A DNA stretch of 64,000 nt, from positions 13,296,042 to 13,360,041 of the forward strand of contig NC_066509.1 of the NCBI RefSeq assembly GCF_024679095.1, read 5' to 3'. The stretch is from Eriocheir sinensis (Eukaryota > Arthropoda > Malacostraca > Decapoda > Varunidae). This document shows positions 13,862-24,495 of this stretch, one piece after another. A program made the translations under genes and the position numbers. The notes under the pieces are model-generated. The model searched no databases. It worked only from the letters and a program-made list of their open reading frames with translations, and was not told the origin of the DNA. Numbering within the stretch: the first letter of the stretch is position 1; each line of letters starts with the position of its first letter.

Positions 13862-16800
13862 CATGTTCAATCTCGGAGTGGCCCCCTGCCTGGGGGTGGG
13901 GGGAGGGGGGGACCATAAATTCCTCCAGGGAGAACTCCCCTTCTGGCTGCCGACTTGAGAGGTATCTTGATAACTCATCGAACCTTTTTCTTATCAATTT
14001 CTGCAACATTCGCGGTCTTCGTTCTAATTTTCATTCTGTGGAAAACCATCTCTCCTCCTCTAAACCTCACCCTCTCTTCCTCACCGAAACACAGGTTTCA
14101 GAGACTACTGACAGCAGTCTCTACTCTGTTCCCTCCTACTATCTCTATCCTAAATTTGAATCCAAAGCTGGATGTTGCGCCCTCGTGCGCAACGACTTTA
14201 CTTGTTCTCGTGCCCACGACCTTGACTCTTCAGAATTTTCCACCATCTGGCTAAGACTTATTTGTCATTCTATTACTAAATACATCTGTGCTGTTTATTT
14301 CTCACCTAACTCTACTAACTATGTAAAATTCTTTGACTACTTGAAGTCTAAAGTGGAGCACATCTTGACCCACTTATCCTTCGCTGAAATCTCCATCTCG
14401 GGAGATTTCAATGTTCACCACCAGCTTTGGCTTTCATCCTCTTTCACTAACCAGCCTGGTAAACAAGCCCACAACTTTGCTCTCCTCAGCGACCTAGAGC
14501 AGTTGGTTCAGCACCCTACACGTATTCCCGACCGTCTTGGAGACAGGCCCAACATACTAGACCTCTTCCTTACCTCTAATCCTTCTACTTACTCTGTCAA
14601 ACTGTTCTCTCCGTTTGGCTCCTCGGATCACAACCTTATTTTTTAATCCTGTCCTATCGCTCCTGTACATCCTCTGGACCCACCAAAGAGGCGATACTTT
14701 TGGCATTTTGCTTCAGCTCGGTGGGACGACCTGAGGATGTACTTTTGAGATTTCCCGTGGAATGATTACTGCTTCCAGGAGAGAGACCCCTCTGTGTGTT
14801 CCCAGCGCATCACAGAGGTGATTGTCTCTGGAATGAAGGCACACATTTCACGTACTTTCTCTATTCCTCATGCTAAAAAGCCTTGGTTTAATCACGCTTG
14901 TTCTCGTGCTATCAAAGATAGAGAGGCAGCTCACAAAAGATACCAGAGCCTTATCACTCCTGCTAACCATGATCTATATATTTCTGCCCGGAATCGTGCC
15001 AAATCTATTCTTCGACTTATCAAAAACTCTTTCTTAAATAGAAAATGTCAAAACCTTGCTTTTTCTAATTCTTCCCGTGACTTTTGGCACTTAGCCAAAA
15101 ATATATACTCCAATTTCACTTCTTAATCTTTCCCTCATCTCCTTAACCCTGATGGCAGCACCGCTTTCTCATCTATCTCTAAGGCTGAACTCTTCTCTCA
15201 AACTTTCTTTAACAACTCCACTCTGGACGAGTCTGGGCATATTCCTCCTATTCATCCCCCCTCTGACTCCTTTATGCCTGTTATTAATATTCTTCGGAAT
15301 GATGTTTTCTATGCCCTCTCTGGCCTCAACTCTCAGAAGGCTTATGGACCTGATGAAGTGCCTCCTATTGTCCTTAAAAACTGTGCCTCTGTGCTGACAC
15401 CCTGCCTGGTCAAACTCTTTCACCTCTGTCTGTCAACATCTACCTTTCCTTCCTGCTGGAAGTACGCCTTCGTACAGCCTGTGCCTAAGAAGGGTGACCG
15501 CTCCAATCCCTCAAACTACCGCCTTATAGCTTTACTTTCCTGTCTATCTAAAGCTTTTGAATCAATCCTTAACCGGAAGATTCAATAGCACCTTTCCACT
15601 TCTGACCTTCTATCTGATCGCCAATATGGGTTCCGCAAGGGGCGTTCTACTGGCGTTCGTCTTGCTTTCTTAACTGATTCTTGGTTATCCTCTCTTAGTC
15701 GTTTTGGTGAAACTTTCGCAGTTGCGCTAGACATATCGAAAGGATTCGATAGAGTCTGGTACAAGTCTTTGCTTTCTAAACTGTCCTCTTACGGTTTCTA
15801 TCCTTCTCTCTGTTCCTTTATCTTCAGCTTCCTTTTCGGTCGTTCTATCTCTGCGGTGGTAGACGGTCACTGTTCTTCCCCTAAACCTATCAAGAGTGGT
15901 GTTCCACAGGGCTCTGTCCTATCACCCACTCTCTTCCTGTTATTCATCAATGATCTTCTTTCCATAACAAACTGTCCTATCCACTCATACGCTGACGACT
16001 CCACTCTGCATTATTCAACGTCTTTCAACAGAAGACCCTCTCAACAGGAAGTACATGATTCAAGACTGGAGGCTGCAGAACGCTTAACCTCAGACCTTGC
16101 TATTATTTCCGATTGGGGTAAAAGGAACCTTGTGTCCTTTAATGCCTCAAAAACTCAATCTCTCCGCCTATCAACTCGACATAATCTTTCAAACACCTAT
16201 CCCCTATTCTTCGATAACACTCAGCTTTCACCTTCTTCAACACTAAATACCCTTTGTCTATCCTTAGCTCAAAATCTCAACGGGAAACTTCACATCTCCT
16301 CTCTCACTAAATCAGCTTCCTCGAGGCTGGGCGTTCTGTATCGTCTCCGCCAGTTCTTCTCCCCCGCACAGTTGCTATCCATTTACAGGGGCCTTATCCG
16401 CCCTCGTATGGAGTATGTATCTCACGCGGGGGGGGGCTCCACTCACAAAGCTTTTATGGACAGAGTGGAGTCTAAGGCTCTCCGTCTCATCAGCTCTCCT
16501 CCTCTTACTGATAGTCTTTTACCTCTTGAATTCCGTTGCCATGTTGCCTCTCTATCTTCTACCGATATTTTCACGCTGACTGCTCTTCTGAACTTGCTAA
16601 CTGCATGCCTCCCCCCCTCCCGCGGCTCCGCTGCTCACGACTTTCTACTCTTGCTCATCCCTATACTATCCAAACCCCTTATACAAGAGTTAACCAGCAT
16701 CTTCACTCTTTCTTCCCTTACACTGGTAAACTGCCTATGACTTGTCCTCTTTCAAGAAGAGTGTATCAAGACTCCTCCCCACCCGAAATTTACCTCTCTT

Positions 16801-16909
16801 TTGGCCACTCTATACTATTTTCTGTTGTTAGGAGCGGGAAGTAGCGGGCTTTTTTATATACACTGTTTTTGTTGCCCTTGAGCCGGCTCTTTTGATGTAA
16901 AAAAAAAAT
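13862..16909 (+). mobile_element. Jockey-like LINE copy J1 (about 3.05 kb)
   Basis: This plus-strand non-LTR element ends in oligo(A) at about 16900-16909. The endonuclease starts [15 protein letters not shown] (about 13997) with LFLTETQVS and [10 protein letters not shown]. The reverse transcriptase has GVPQGSVLSPTLF (15897) and YADDS (about 15988). Frame breaks occur near 14645, 14746, 15125, 15586 and 15754. The exact clade (Jockey, I or relative) is not decided here. Confidence 0.85.
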
Positions 16910-16995
16910 GCAAGTCGCACGTGGCACATGCGACGGGTCACGCCTCCTCGGTGAGAAAGGTTTCATACATTTCCTGATGTTTGTTTTCAAACCTA

Positions 16996-19900
16996 GGAGT
17001 AGGTAGGAAGACACCTACCGAACGGGCGTGAGCTACTCCCGGTGAGGATATATGGGAAGCGAGGGGGGTGCTGAAGCCCTTCAAAGACCCTTCCCATGTC
17101 CTCACTAACCGTTTCCCTTTTGTCTCATCAACACCAGAGAGTAGTTCAGCATGCTCTCTAAAGACAGTTCCTCTCTCTTTCTACACCACACTACATTCAC
17201 ACAACACACACACCTTTTCCCAAAATTCAAAATTCAACATGGCGAAAAAAACTGCCTCGGAGTCCCCGCCTGGGGGGGGACCATAAATTCCCACAGGGAG
17301 GACTCCCCTTCTGGCTGCCGACTTGAGAGGTGTCCTGATAACTCCTCGAACCTCCTCCTTATCAGTTTCTGCAACATTCGCGGTCTCCGTTCTAATTTTC
17401 ATTCTGTGGAACACCATCTCTCCTCCTCTAAACCTCACCTTCTCTTCCTCACCGAAACACAGGTTTCTGAGGCTACTGACAGCAACCTCTACTCTGTTCC
17501 CTCCTACTATCTCTATCCTAAATTTCAATCCAAAGCTGGATGTTGCGCCTTCGTGCGCAACGACATCACTTGCTCTCGTGCCCACGACCTTGACTCTTCT
17601 GAATTTTCCACCATCTGGCTAAGACTTCACTGTCATTCTATTACTAAATACATCTGTGCTGTTTATCTCTCACCTAACTCTACTAACTATGTAAAACTCT
17701 TTGACTATTCGAACTTTATAGTGGAGCGCATCTTGACCCACTCTCCCTTCGCTGAAATCTCCATCTTGGAAGATTTCAATGTTCACCACCAGCTTTGGCT
17801 TTCATCCTCTTTCACTGACCAGCCTGGTGAACAAGCCTACAACTTTGCTCTCCTCAACGACCTAGAGCAGTTGGTTCAGCACCCTACTCGTATTCCCGAC
17901 CGTCTTGGAGACAGGCCCAACATTCTAGACCTCTTCCTTATCTCTAATCCTTCTGCTTACTCTGTCAAACTGTTCTCTCCGTTGGGCTCCTCCGATCATA
18001 ACCTTATTTCTGTATCTTGTCCTATCGCTCCTGTACATCATCTGGACCCGCCGAGGAGGCGATGCTTCTGGCATTTTGCTTCAGCTCGGTGGGACGACCT
18101 GAGGATGTACTTTTCCGATTTCCCGTGGAATGATTACCGCTTCCAGGAGAGAGACCCCTCTGTGTGTGCTCTGCGCATCACAGAGGTGATTGTCTCTGGA
18201 ATGGAGGCATACATTCCACGTAATTTCTCTACTCCTCATGCTAAAAAGCCTTGGATTAATCACGCTTGTTCTCGTGCTATTAAAGATAGAGAGGCAGCTC
18301 ATATAAGGTTCCAGAGCCTTCGAACTCCCACTAACTTTGATCTATACATTTCAGCCCGGAATCGTGCCAAATCTGTTCTCCGACTTGCCAAAACTTCTTT
18401 TATAAATAGAAAATGTCAACACCTTGCTTCTTCTAATTCTTCCCGTGACTTCTGGCATCTAGCCAAAAATATCTCCTCCAATTTCACTTCTTCCTCTTTC
18501 CCTCCTCTCCTTAACCTCAAACTTTCTGTAAGAACTCCACCTTGGACGATTCTGGGCATATTCCTCCTACTCATCCCCCCTCTGACTCCTTTATGCCTGT
18601 TATTAAGATTCTTCCTAATGATGTTTTCTATGCCCTCTCTGGCCTCAACTCTCAGAATGCTTATGGACCTGATGGAGTGCCTCCTATTGTCCTTAAAAAC
18701 TGTGCTTCTGTGCTGACACCCTGCCTGGTCAAACTCTTTCGTCTCTGCCTATCAACATCTATCTTTCCTTCCTGCTGGAAGTATGCCTTTGTACAGCCTG
18801 TGCCCAAGAAGGGTGACCGCTCCAATCCCTCAAACTACCACCCAATAGCTTTACTTTCATGTCTATCTAAAGCTTTTGAATCAATCCTTAACCGGAAGAT
18901 TCAAAAGACCCTTTACACTTCTAACCTTCTATCTGATCGCCAGTATGGGTTCCGCAAGGGGCGTTCTACTGGCGATCTTCTTGCTCTCTTAACTGACTCT
19001 TGGTCATCCTCTCTTAGCCGTTTCGGTGAAACTTTCTCTGTTGCGCTAGACATATCGAAAGCCTTTGATAAAGTCTGCCACAAGTCTTTGCTTTCTAAAC
19101 TTCCCTCTTTCGGATTCTATCCCTCTCTCTGTTCCTTTATCTCCAGTTTCCTTTCCGGCCGTTCTATCTCTGCGGTGGTAGACGGTCACTGCTCTTCCCC
19201 TAAACCTATCAACAGTGGCGTTCCACAGGGCTCTGTCCTATCACCCACTCTCTTCCTGTTATTCATCAATGATCTTCCCATAACAAACTGTCCTGTCCAC
19301 TCATACGCCGACGACTCCACTCTGCATTATTCAACTTCTTTCAATAGAAGACCCTCTCAACAAGAAGTACACAACTCCAGACTGGAGGCTGCAGAACGCT
19401 TAACCTCAGACCTTGCTATCATTTCCGATTGGGGCAGAAGGAACCTTGTGTCCTTCAATGCCTCAAAAACTCAATTTCTCCACCTATAAACTCGACCCAA
19501 TCTTCCAAACACCTATCCCCTATTCTTCGACAACACTCAGCTGTCACCTTCTTCAACACTAAACATCCTCGGTCTATCCTTAACTCAAAATCTCAACTGG
19601 AAACTTCATATCTCCTCTCTCGCTAAATCAGCTTCCTCGAGGTTGGGCGTTCTGTATCGTCTCCGCCAGTTCTTCTCCCCCGCGCAGTTGCTATCCATAT
19701 ACAGGGGCCTTGTCCGCTCTCGTATGGAGTATGCATCTCACGTGTGGGGGGGCTCCACCCACACAGCTCTTCTGGACAGAGTGGAGGCTAAGGCTCTTCG
19801 TCTCATCAGCTCTCCTCCTCATACTGATAGTCTTCTACCTCTTAAATTCCGCCGCGATGTTGCCTACTTTCTAGCTTCTATCGATATTTCCACGCTGACT

Positions 19901-20263
19901 GCTCTTCTGAACTTGCTAACTGCATGCCTCCCCCCCTCCCGCGGCCCCGCTTCACACGACTTTCTACTTATGCTCATCCCTATACTGTCTAAACCCCTTA
20001 TACAAGAGTTAACCAGCATCTTCACTCTTTCATCCCTCACGCTGGTAATCTCTGGAACAATCTTCCTTCATCTGTATTTCCTCCTGCCTACGACTTGAAC
20101 TCTTTCAAGAGGAGGGTATCAGGACACCTCTCCTCCCGAGTTTGACCTTGCTTTTGGGCGCCTCTTCTGATTCTTTTATGGGAGCAGCGATTAGGGGGCT
20201 TTTTTTATTGTTTTTTTTATTGTGCCCTTGAGCTGCCTCCTTTGTTGTAAAAAAAAAAAAAAG
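16996..20263 (+). mobile_element. Jockey-like LINE copy J2, near full length (about 3.27 kb)
   Basis: The 5' end, beginning AGTAGGTAGGAAGACACC, recurs at the 5' end of copy J3 (near 26466 inverted), so it is probably the true element start. The 3' UTR ends TGCCCTTGAGCTGCCTCC and then oligo(A) at about 20250-20263. It lies in tandem with J1, 86 bp apart. Confidence 0.88.
17151..20095 (+). pseudogene. J2 ORF: endonuclease plus reverse transcriptase
   Basis: The frame from about 17250 encodes [29 protein letters not shown], an FNVHHQLW block (the aspartate is kept but the preceding glycine is changed), GSSDHNLIS and [11 protein letters not shown]. The reverse transcriptase frame (18542-19489) has KKGDRSNPSNYHPIALLSC, ALDISKAFDKVCH, GVPQGSVLSPTLF and YADD at 19304-19315. 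The tail (19643-20095) has the SYASHVWGG-type block and an NNLPS-like end. Defects are few: a deletion-frameshift around 18510-18540, a stop at 19487-19489 and breaks in the tail. It is the least decayed copy of this family here. Confidence 0.88.
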
Positions 20264-20321
20264 TGGCGTGCTACGTGGCATGCCACGTGCGACGTGCCAC
20301 CTTGGTGTGAAAGCGGCCTAA

Positions 20322-21805
20322 TTAGGTGGGTGGAGGTGAGTGTAAATGTTAGTAGGTGGGTGGAGGTAAGTGTAAGTAAGTGTGTGGAGGTGAGTGTAAA
20401 TGTTAGTAGGTAGGTGGAGGTGAGTGTAAATGTTAGTAGGTGGGTGGAGATGAGTGTAAGTGTTAGTATGTGGGTGGAGGTGAGTGTAAGTGTAAGTAGG
20501 TGTGTGGAGGTGAGTGTAAGTGTAAGTAGGTGGGTGGAGGTGAGTGGAAGTGTGAGTAGGTGGGTGGAGGTGAGTGTAAGTGTGAGTAGGTGGGTGGAGG
20601 TGAGTGGAAGTAGGTGGGTGGAAGTGACTGGAAGTGTAAGTAGGTTGGTGGAGGTGAGTGGAAGTGTGAGTAGGTGGGTGGAGGTGAGTGGGTGTGAGTG
20701 GGTGGGTGGAGGTGGTGGAGTGTGGTGGGTGGGTGGAGGTGAGTGGAGTGTGGTGGGTGGGTGGAGGTGAGTGGAAGTGTGAGTAGGTGGGTGGAGGTGA
20801 GTGGAAGTGTAAGTAGGTGGGTGGAGGTGAGTGTAAGTGTAAGTAGGTGGGTGGAGGTGAGTGGAAGTGTGAGTAGGTGGGTGGAGGTGAGTGGAAGTTG
20901 GTGTGAGAAGGTGAGCTTAAGTAGGTGGGTGGAGGTGAGTGTAAGTAGGTGGGTGGAGGTGAGTGTAAGTGTAAGTAGGTGGGTGGAGGTGAGTGTAAAT
21001 GCTAGTAGGTGGGTGGAGGTGAGTGTAAATGTTAGTAGGTGGGTGGAGGTGAGTGTAAGTATTAGTATGTGGGTGGAGGTGAGTGTAAGTAGGTGTGTGG
21101 AGGTAAGTGTAAGTAGGTGGGTGGAGGTGAGTGGAAGTGTGAGTAGGTGGGTGGAGGTGAGTGGAAGTTGCTGTGAGGAGGTGAGTGTAAGTAGGTGGGT
21201 GGAGGTGAGTGTAAGTAGGTGGGTGGAGGTGAGTGTAAGTAGGTGGGTGGAGGTGAGTGTAAGTGTAAGTAGGTGGGGAGAGGTGAATGTAAGTGTAAGT
21301 AGGTGGGTGGAGGTGAGTGGAAGTGTGAGTAGGTGGGTGGAGGTGAGTGGAAGTTGGTGTGAGAAGGTGAGCTTAAGTAGGTGGGTGGAGGTGAGCGTAA
21401 GTAGGTCGGTGGAGGTGAGTGTAAGTAGGTGGGTGGAGGTGAGTGGAAGTGAAAGTAGGTGGGTGGAGGTGAGTGGAAGTGTGAGTAGGTGGGTGGAGGT
21501 GAGTGGAAGTGTGAGTAGGTGGGTGGAGGTGAGTGTAAGTGTAAGTAAGTGGGTGGAGGTGAGTGTCAGTAGGTGGAAGGTAGTGAGTGTAAGTTTAAAT
21601 AGGTGGTTGGAGGTGGGAGTGTAAGTAGGTGGGTGGAGGCGAATGTCAGTTTAAGTAGGTGGGTGGGGGTGAGTGTAAATGTAAGTAGGTGGGTGGGGGT
21701 GAGTGTAAATGTAAGTAGGTGGGTGGGGGTGAGTGTAAATGTAAGTAGGTGGGTGGGGGTGAGTGTAAGTGTTAGTAGGTTAGTAGGTGGGTGGAAGTGA
21801 GTAGA
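20322..21805 (+). repeat. GGTGAGTGTAAGT minisatellite, right part (about 1.48 kb)
   Basis: Several dozen units of 24, 30 or more bp, differing by hexamers (GTAAGT, GGAAGT). Because unit lengths are multiples of three, the whole array reads open with a WVEVSVSVSR period. That is a consequence of the period, not evidence of coding. Every unit contains GAGGTGAGT, and many also contain GTAAGT. The same array continues on the far side of the 7-kb insertion. Confidence 0.93.
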
Positions 21806-22462
21806 GGAATAATCTTGTTCTGCTCTGGAAGGTGGAAAAATTGTTTACGATGAGCATTTTGAGAAAAGTTTTACCTCTCTTTGCTGGGACGTACACGCTG
21901 CATGCTTTTATGTATTTATGTTTTTAAACTTCCTTCGTCTGAAAATGAGGGCATGTAAGAGCTTTCATTCTGGACCTCTTCTTGTGCAAAAAATCGTAAG
22001 ATATCTTGAAATATCTTAGAGAATGTAGGACTTATGATATGTTGTGCTAACCATTTGTGTGATTTATTGTAAATTCACTTAATAGCTTTGATCCTCGGTC
22101 TCTTCTTGTTCATTCTGTCAGGCCTGAAGTGAAAGGTCAAACGTGTTATCAAGGCTTTCCGAATTTATTTTGCATGGAGCTGTAACGTTGCTCTCTTTTT
22201 TTTTTTTTATTATTGCGTTCGTTCCGGGTGCTGTTTGAATTTTCATTGTGTTCATCATTTTTATATACTTCAACATTTTTATCGATGGTTTACGTGTCGT
22301 TTTTATGTTTACTGTTTCCATCGACCTCTTTCCTTGGGTCTGATCTATAGGTAATGTCTCTATGTATAACGTTTCGATAAATAACGTATTTTTATGCTTA
22401 ATCCCTTTTCTGTCTAATGTTTCTTTAAGTACCTTACATATCTCTCGCACTACCCTCGACAG
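21806..22462 (+). other. Intron sequence before the first GPCR exon seen
   Basis: AT-rich with no gene signals except the acceptor at its end: a pyrimidine-rich CTCGCACTACCCTCGACAG finishing at 22462. The upstream GPCR exon or exons (N-terminus, TM1, TM2) were not found here or further left. Confidence 0.6.
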
Positions 22463-22713
22463 CGTGGGTCCTGGGCCTGTTCGTGTGTAAGGCCATGTCG
22501 TACCTGCAGGGCGTCAGCGTCTCGGCGTCCATCAACACCTTGGTGGCCATCTCCGTGGACCGCGCGCTGGCCATCTGCTACCCGATGCGCTGCCAGATCA
22601 CATCCCGCACCTGCCGCAGCATCATCGTCGTCATCTGGGTCTTCTCGCTCACCATCACTCTGCCTTGGGCCATTTACTTCACGCTGGAGCCAATCCCTAA
22701 CTCGGACCTTAGC
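22463..22713 (+). CDS. GPCR exon: TM3, ICL2, TM4
   Basis: The acceptor CGACAG ends at 22462 and the donor AGC|GTGAGT starts at 22714. Two bases complete a codon begun in the missing upstream exon; the frame then reads WVLGLFVCKAMSYLQGVSV. TM3 ends with DRALAIC, where the usual Tyr of DRY is Ala. TM4 is IIVVIWVFSLTITLPWAIYF, with the conserved Trp. The Cys of FVCKA is expected to pair with the Cys of the second extracellular loop in the next exon (VCMDKW). The exon is GC-rich against AT-rich flanks, as expected for a conserved coding exon. Confidence 0.93.
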
Positions 22714-23139
22714 GTGAGTAACTAGAGAACTGTTTGATCTTATATTTCCCTTTCTTATGAGCTGTCCGTAGGATCTCTTTAGGGGCTTGTGGATAGGCTC
22801 AGCTCGTTAATGGTACAGGCGAATTATATTTATAGTGACTGCCATGATGTAAATGTATTCTCCTGTTTGATAGATAAAGATACAATTGCCCATTACAGGT
22901 TCTTCCTTTTTAGGTCATTCCCCTGAGATCGGCCTCAATAATATCAGTATGCCAGACTCGATTTCCTACGAGCTTTTCATCAACCGCTTTCACTGATTAA
23001 TTGAACGCCACATCCAGCATATTAAATTTCTTCGTTAGTTCTAGAATGGCGCAAATAAACAGAGGAAGTAGTAATTAGAAGTGAAGCATATTGATTTTAA
23101 CGAAGACGGAAAACAGTTTAGAAGATGCTGTTTTTATTT

Positions 23140-23715
23140 TTTATTTATTTTCTTATAGAAAGGAACCAACTCAAGGGCAACAAAGAAAAAGTGAAGAAAA
23201 AAAGCGCCCGAAAACTGCTGCTCCTATAAAAGCCAAAAGTATGAGTGGCCAAAAAAGAGGTCAAATTCGGGCGGAGAGGTGTCTTAATGCCCTCCTCTTG
23301 AAAGAAGTCAAGTCATAGGCAGGAGGAAATACAAACGAAAGAAGGCTGTTCCAGAGTTTACCAGTAAAGGGGATGAAAGAATGGAGATGCTGGTTAACTC
23401 TTGCATAAGGGGTTTGGTTTGTATAGGGGTGAGCTAGAGTAAAAAGTCGAGTTCAGCGGCGCCGCATGAGGGGGGGAGGCATGCAGTTAGCAAGTTCAGA
23501 AGAGCAGTCAGCATGAAAATATCGATAGAAGATAGAAAGAGATGCGACATTGCTTACTCCACACGAGGACAGACAAGGCTCCTGTATATGGACATCATCT
23601 GAGCGGGGGAGAAGAACTGGCGGAGACGATACAGAACACCCAACCTCGAGGAAGCTGATATAACAAGAGAAGAGATATGAAATTTCCAGTTAAGATTTAG
23701 AGTTAAGTGACGTTA
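23140..23715 (-). mobile_element. Jockey-like LINE J3, 3' part
   Basis: The minus strand matches the end of J2, from the LNWKLHIS region through the tail and the 3' UTR word TGCCCTTGAG. It corresponds to J2 from about 19580 to the end. It is separated from the 5' part of the same family (24496-26466) by an LTR-like insertion. About 600 nt of LINE between them is missing. Confidence 0.8.
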
Positions 23716-24495
23716 GCACCTAACCACCAGATGACCGGCCGGGCAGTTGGTAGTTCAGCGGAGGCGTCCTGAGCCTCCGCCACACTCCGGGCAGGCAGTC
23801 TTCCACTGGTCGCCGCACAACTCACACCTCTGTATTAAGCATTAGTAAAAGCTCTGCATTAACATCGCGTTTCCATCTACATTATGGTGCTGTGAGAGGT
23901 GCCTGGTGCAGCAGTGATGGCCGTGCCTGGCCCCACGCTTCACGATTTGGCCGCTGCCGCCCTGGCCTACGGGATGGACGACTCTGCTGGCCCGAACCCA
24001 GACACCACCACACACCTGTCGGCCCCGCCCCACCTCGCACGCCGACACCTGGGCTCACGCAGTTCGTGTACACGGCAACATCAGGAAGCCAGCCGTCACG
24101 CCATCACAGCAGCCGCCAAGCCCCGACGTGGCCGCACTCACACACCGGGTGAACCATCTCTACGAAACCGTGTCATCGCTAATCACCCCACAACCTCATT
24201 GCGGGACACCGTTCAATTACCCACCGCTACTTCACAGACCCCCTACGCCAGGTTACGCACTCACCACCCTGCCGTTCGGTACACCACTAACTGCTCCCTA
24301 ATCATTCTGGTCTAGGCCCCCGCCCACCATACCCGCCACGGCTGGCATGCCCATGCCCACGATGCCCGCCACGGCTGGTATACCTTCGGCACACATGCCA
24401 CCTACATCTGGCATGCCACTGCCCACCATGCCCGCCACGGCCGGCTCGCCTTCGGCCCCCATGCCCGCCACGGTTGGCGTACATCCGCCCACGCT
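23716..24495 (+). mobile_element. Broken LTR-retrotransposon-like piece with Pro-rich repeat
   Basis: The left part resembles an LTR end: a poly(A)-like AGCATTAGTAAAAGCTCTGC, a CA-type end near 23880, then TGGTGCTGTGAGAGG, like a primer-binding site. The following frame (LHDLAAAALAYGMDD) could be the start of a gag-like protein. From 24340 the + strand encodes a MPATAG-type proline-rich repeat built from CCCGCCACGGCTGG words. No protease, RT or integrase is present. The identification is tentative. Confidence 0.4.

Larger units (their letters stand above)
13299..20318. mobile_element. Harbinger-like DNA transposon with two nested LINEs
   Basis: The left end (13299-13336) and right end (20281-20318) are inverted copies. 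Both start GGCNGCTTTCACACCAAGG and continue with GTGGCANGTCGCACGTGGCA. TTA stands before the left end (13296-13298), and TAATTA (20319-20324) follows the right end. A GG...TTTCACA terminus next to TWA is typical of PIF/Harbinger elements, and a MADF fragment inside supports that. No transposase was recognised. Most of the interior is two later Jockey-like LINE insertions. Confidence 0.7.

Noticed and set aside
13682..13978. 98-codon minus-strand ORF in the Harbinger-like block
   Set aside because: It crosses the junction of the transposon remnant and LINE J1 and has no coherent domain.
20414..21624. 400-codon open frame with a WVEVSVSR period
   Set aside because: The minisatellite units are multiples of three, so openness is automatic. 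The frame has no start context or partner exons, and unit variation is in hexamer number, not typical of protein constraint.
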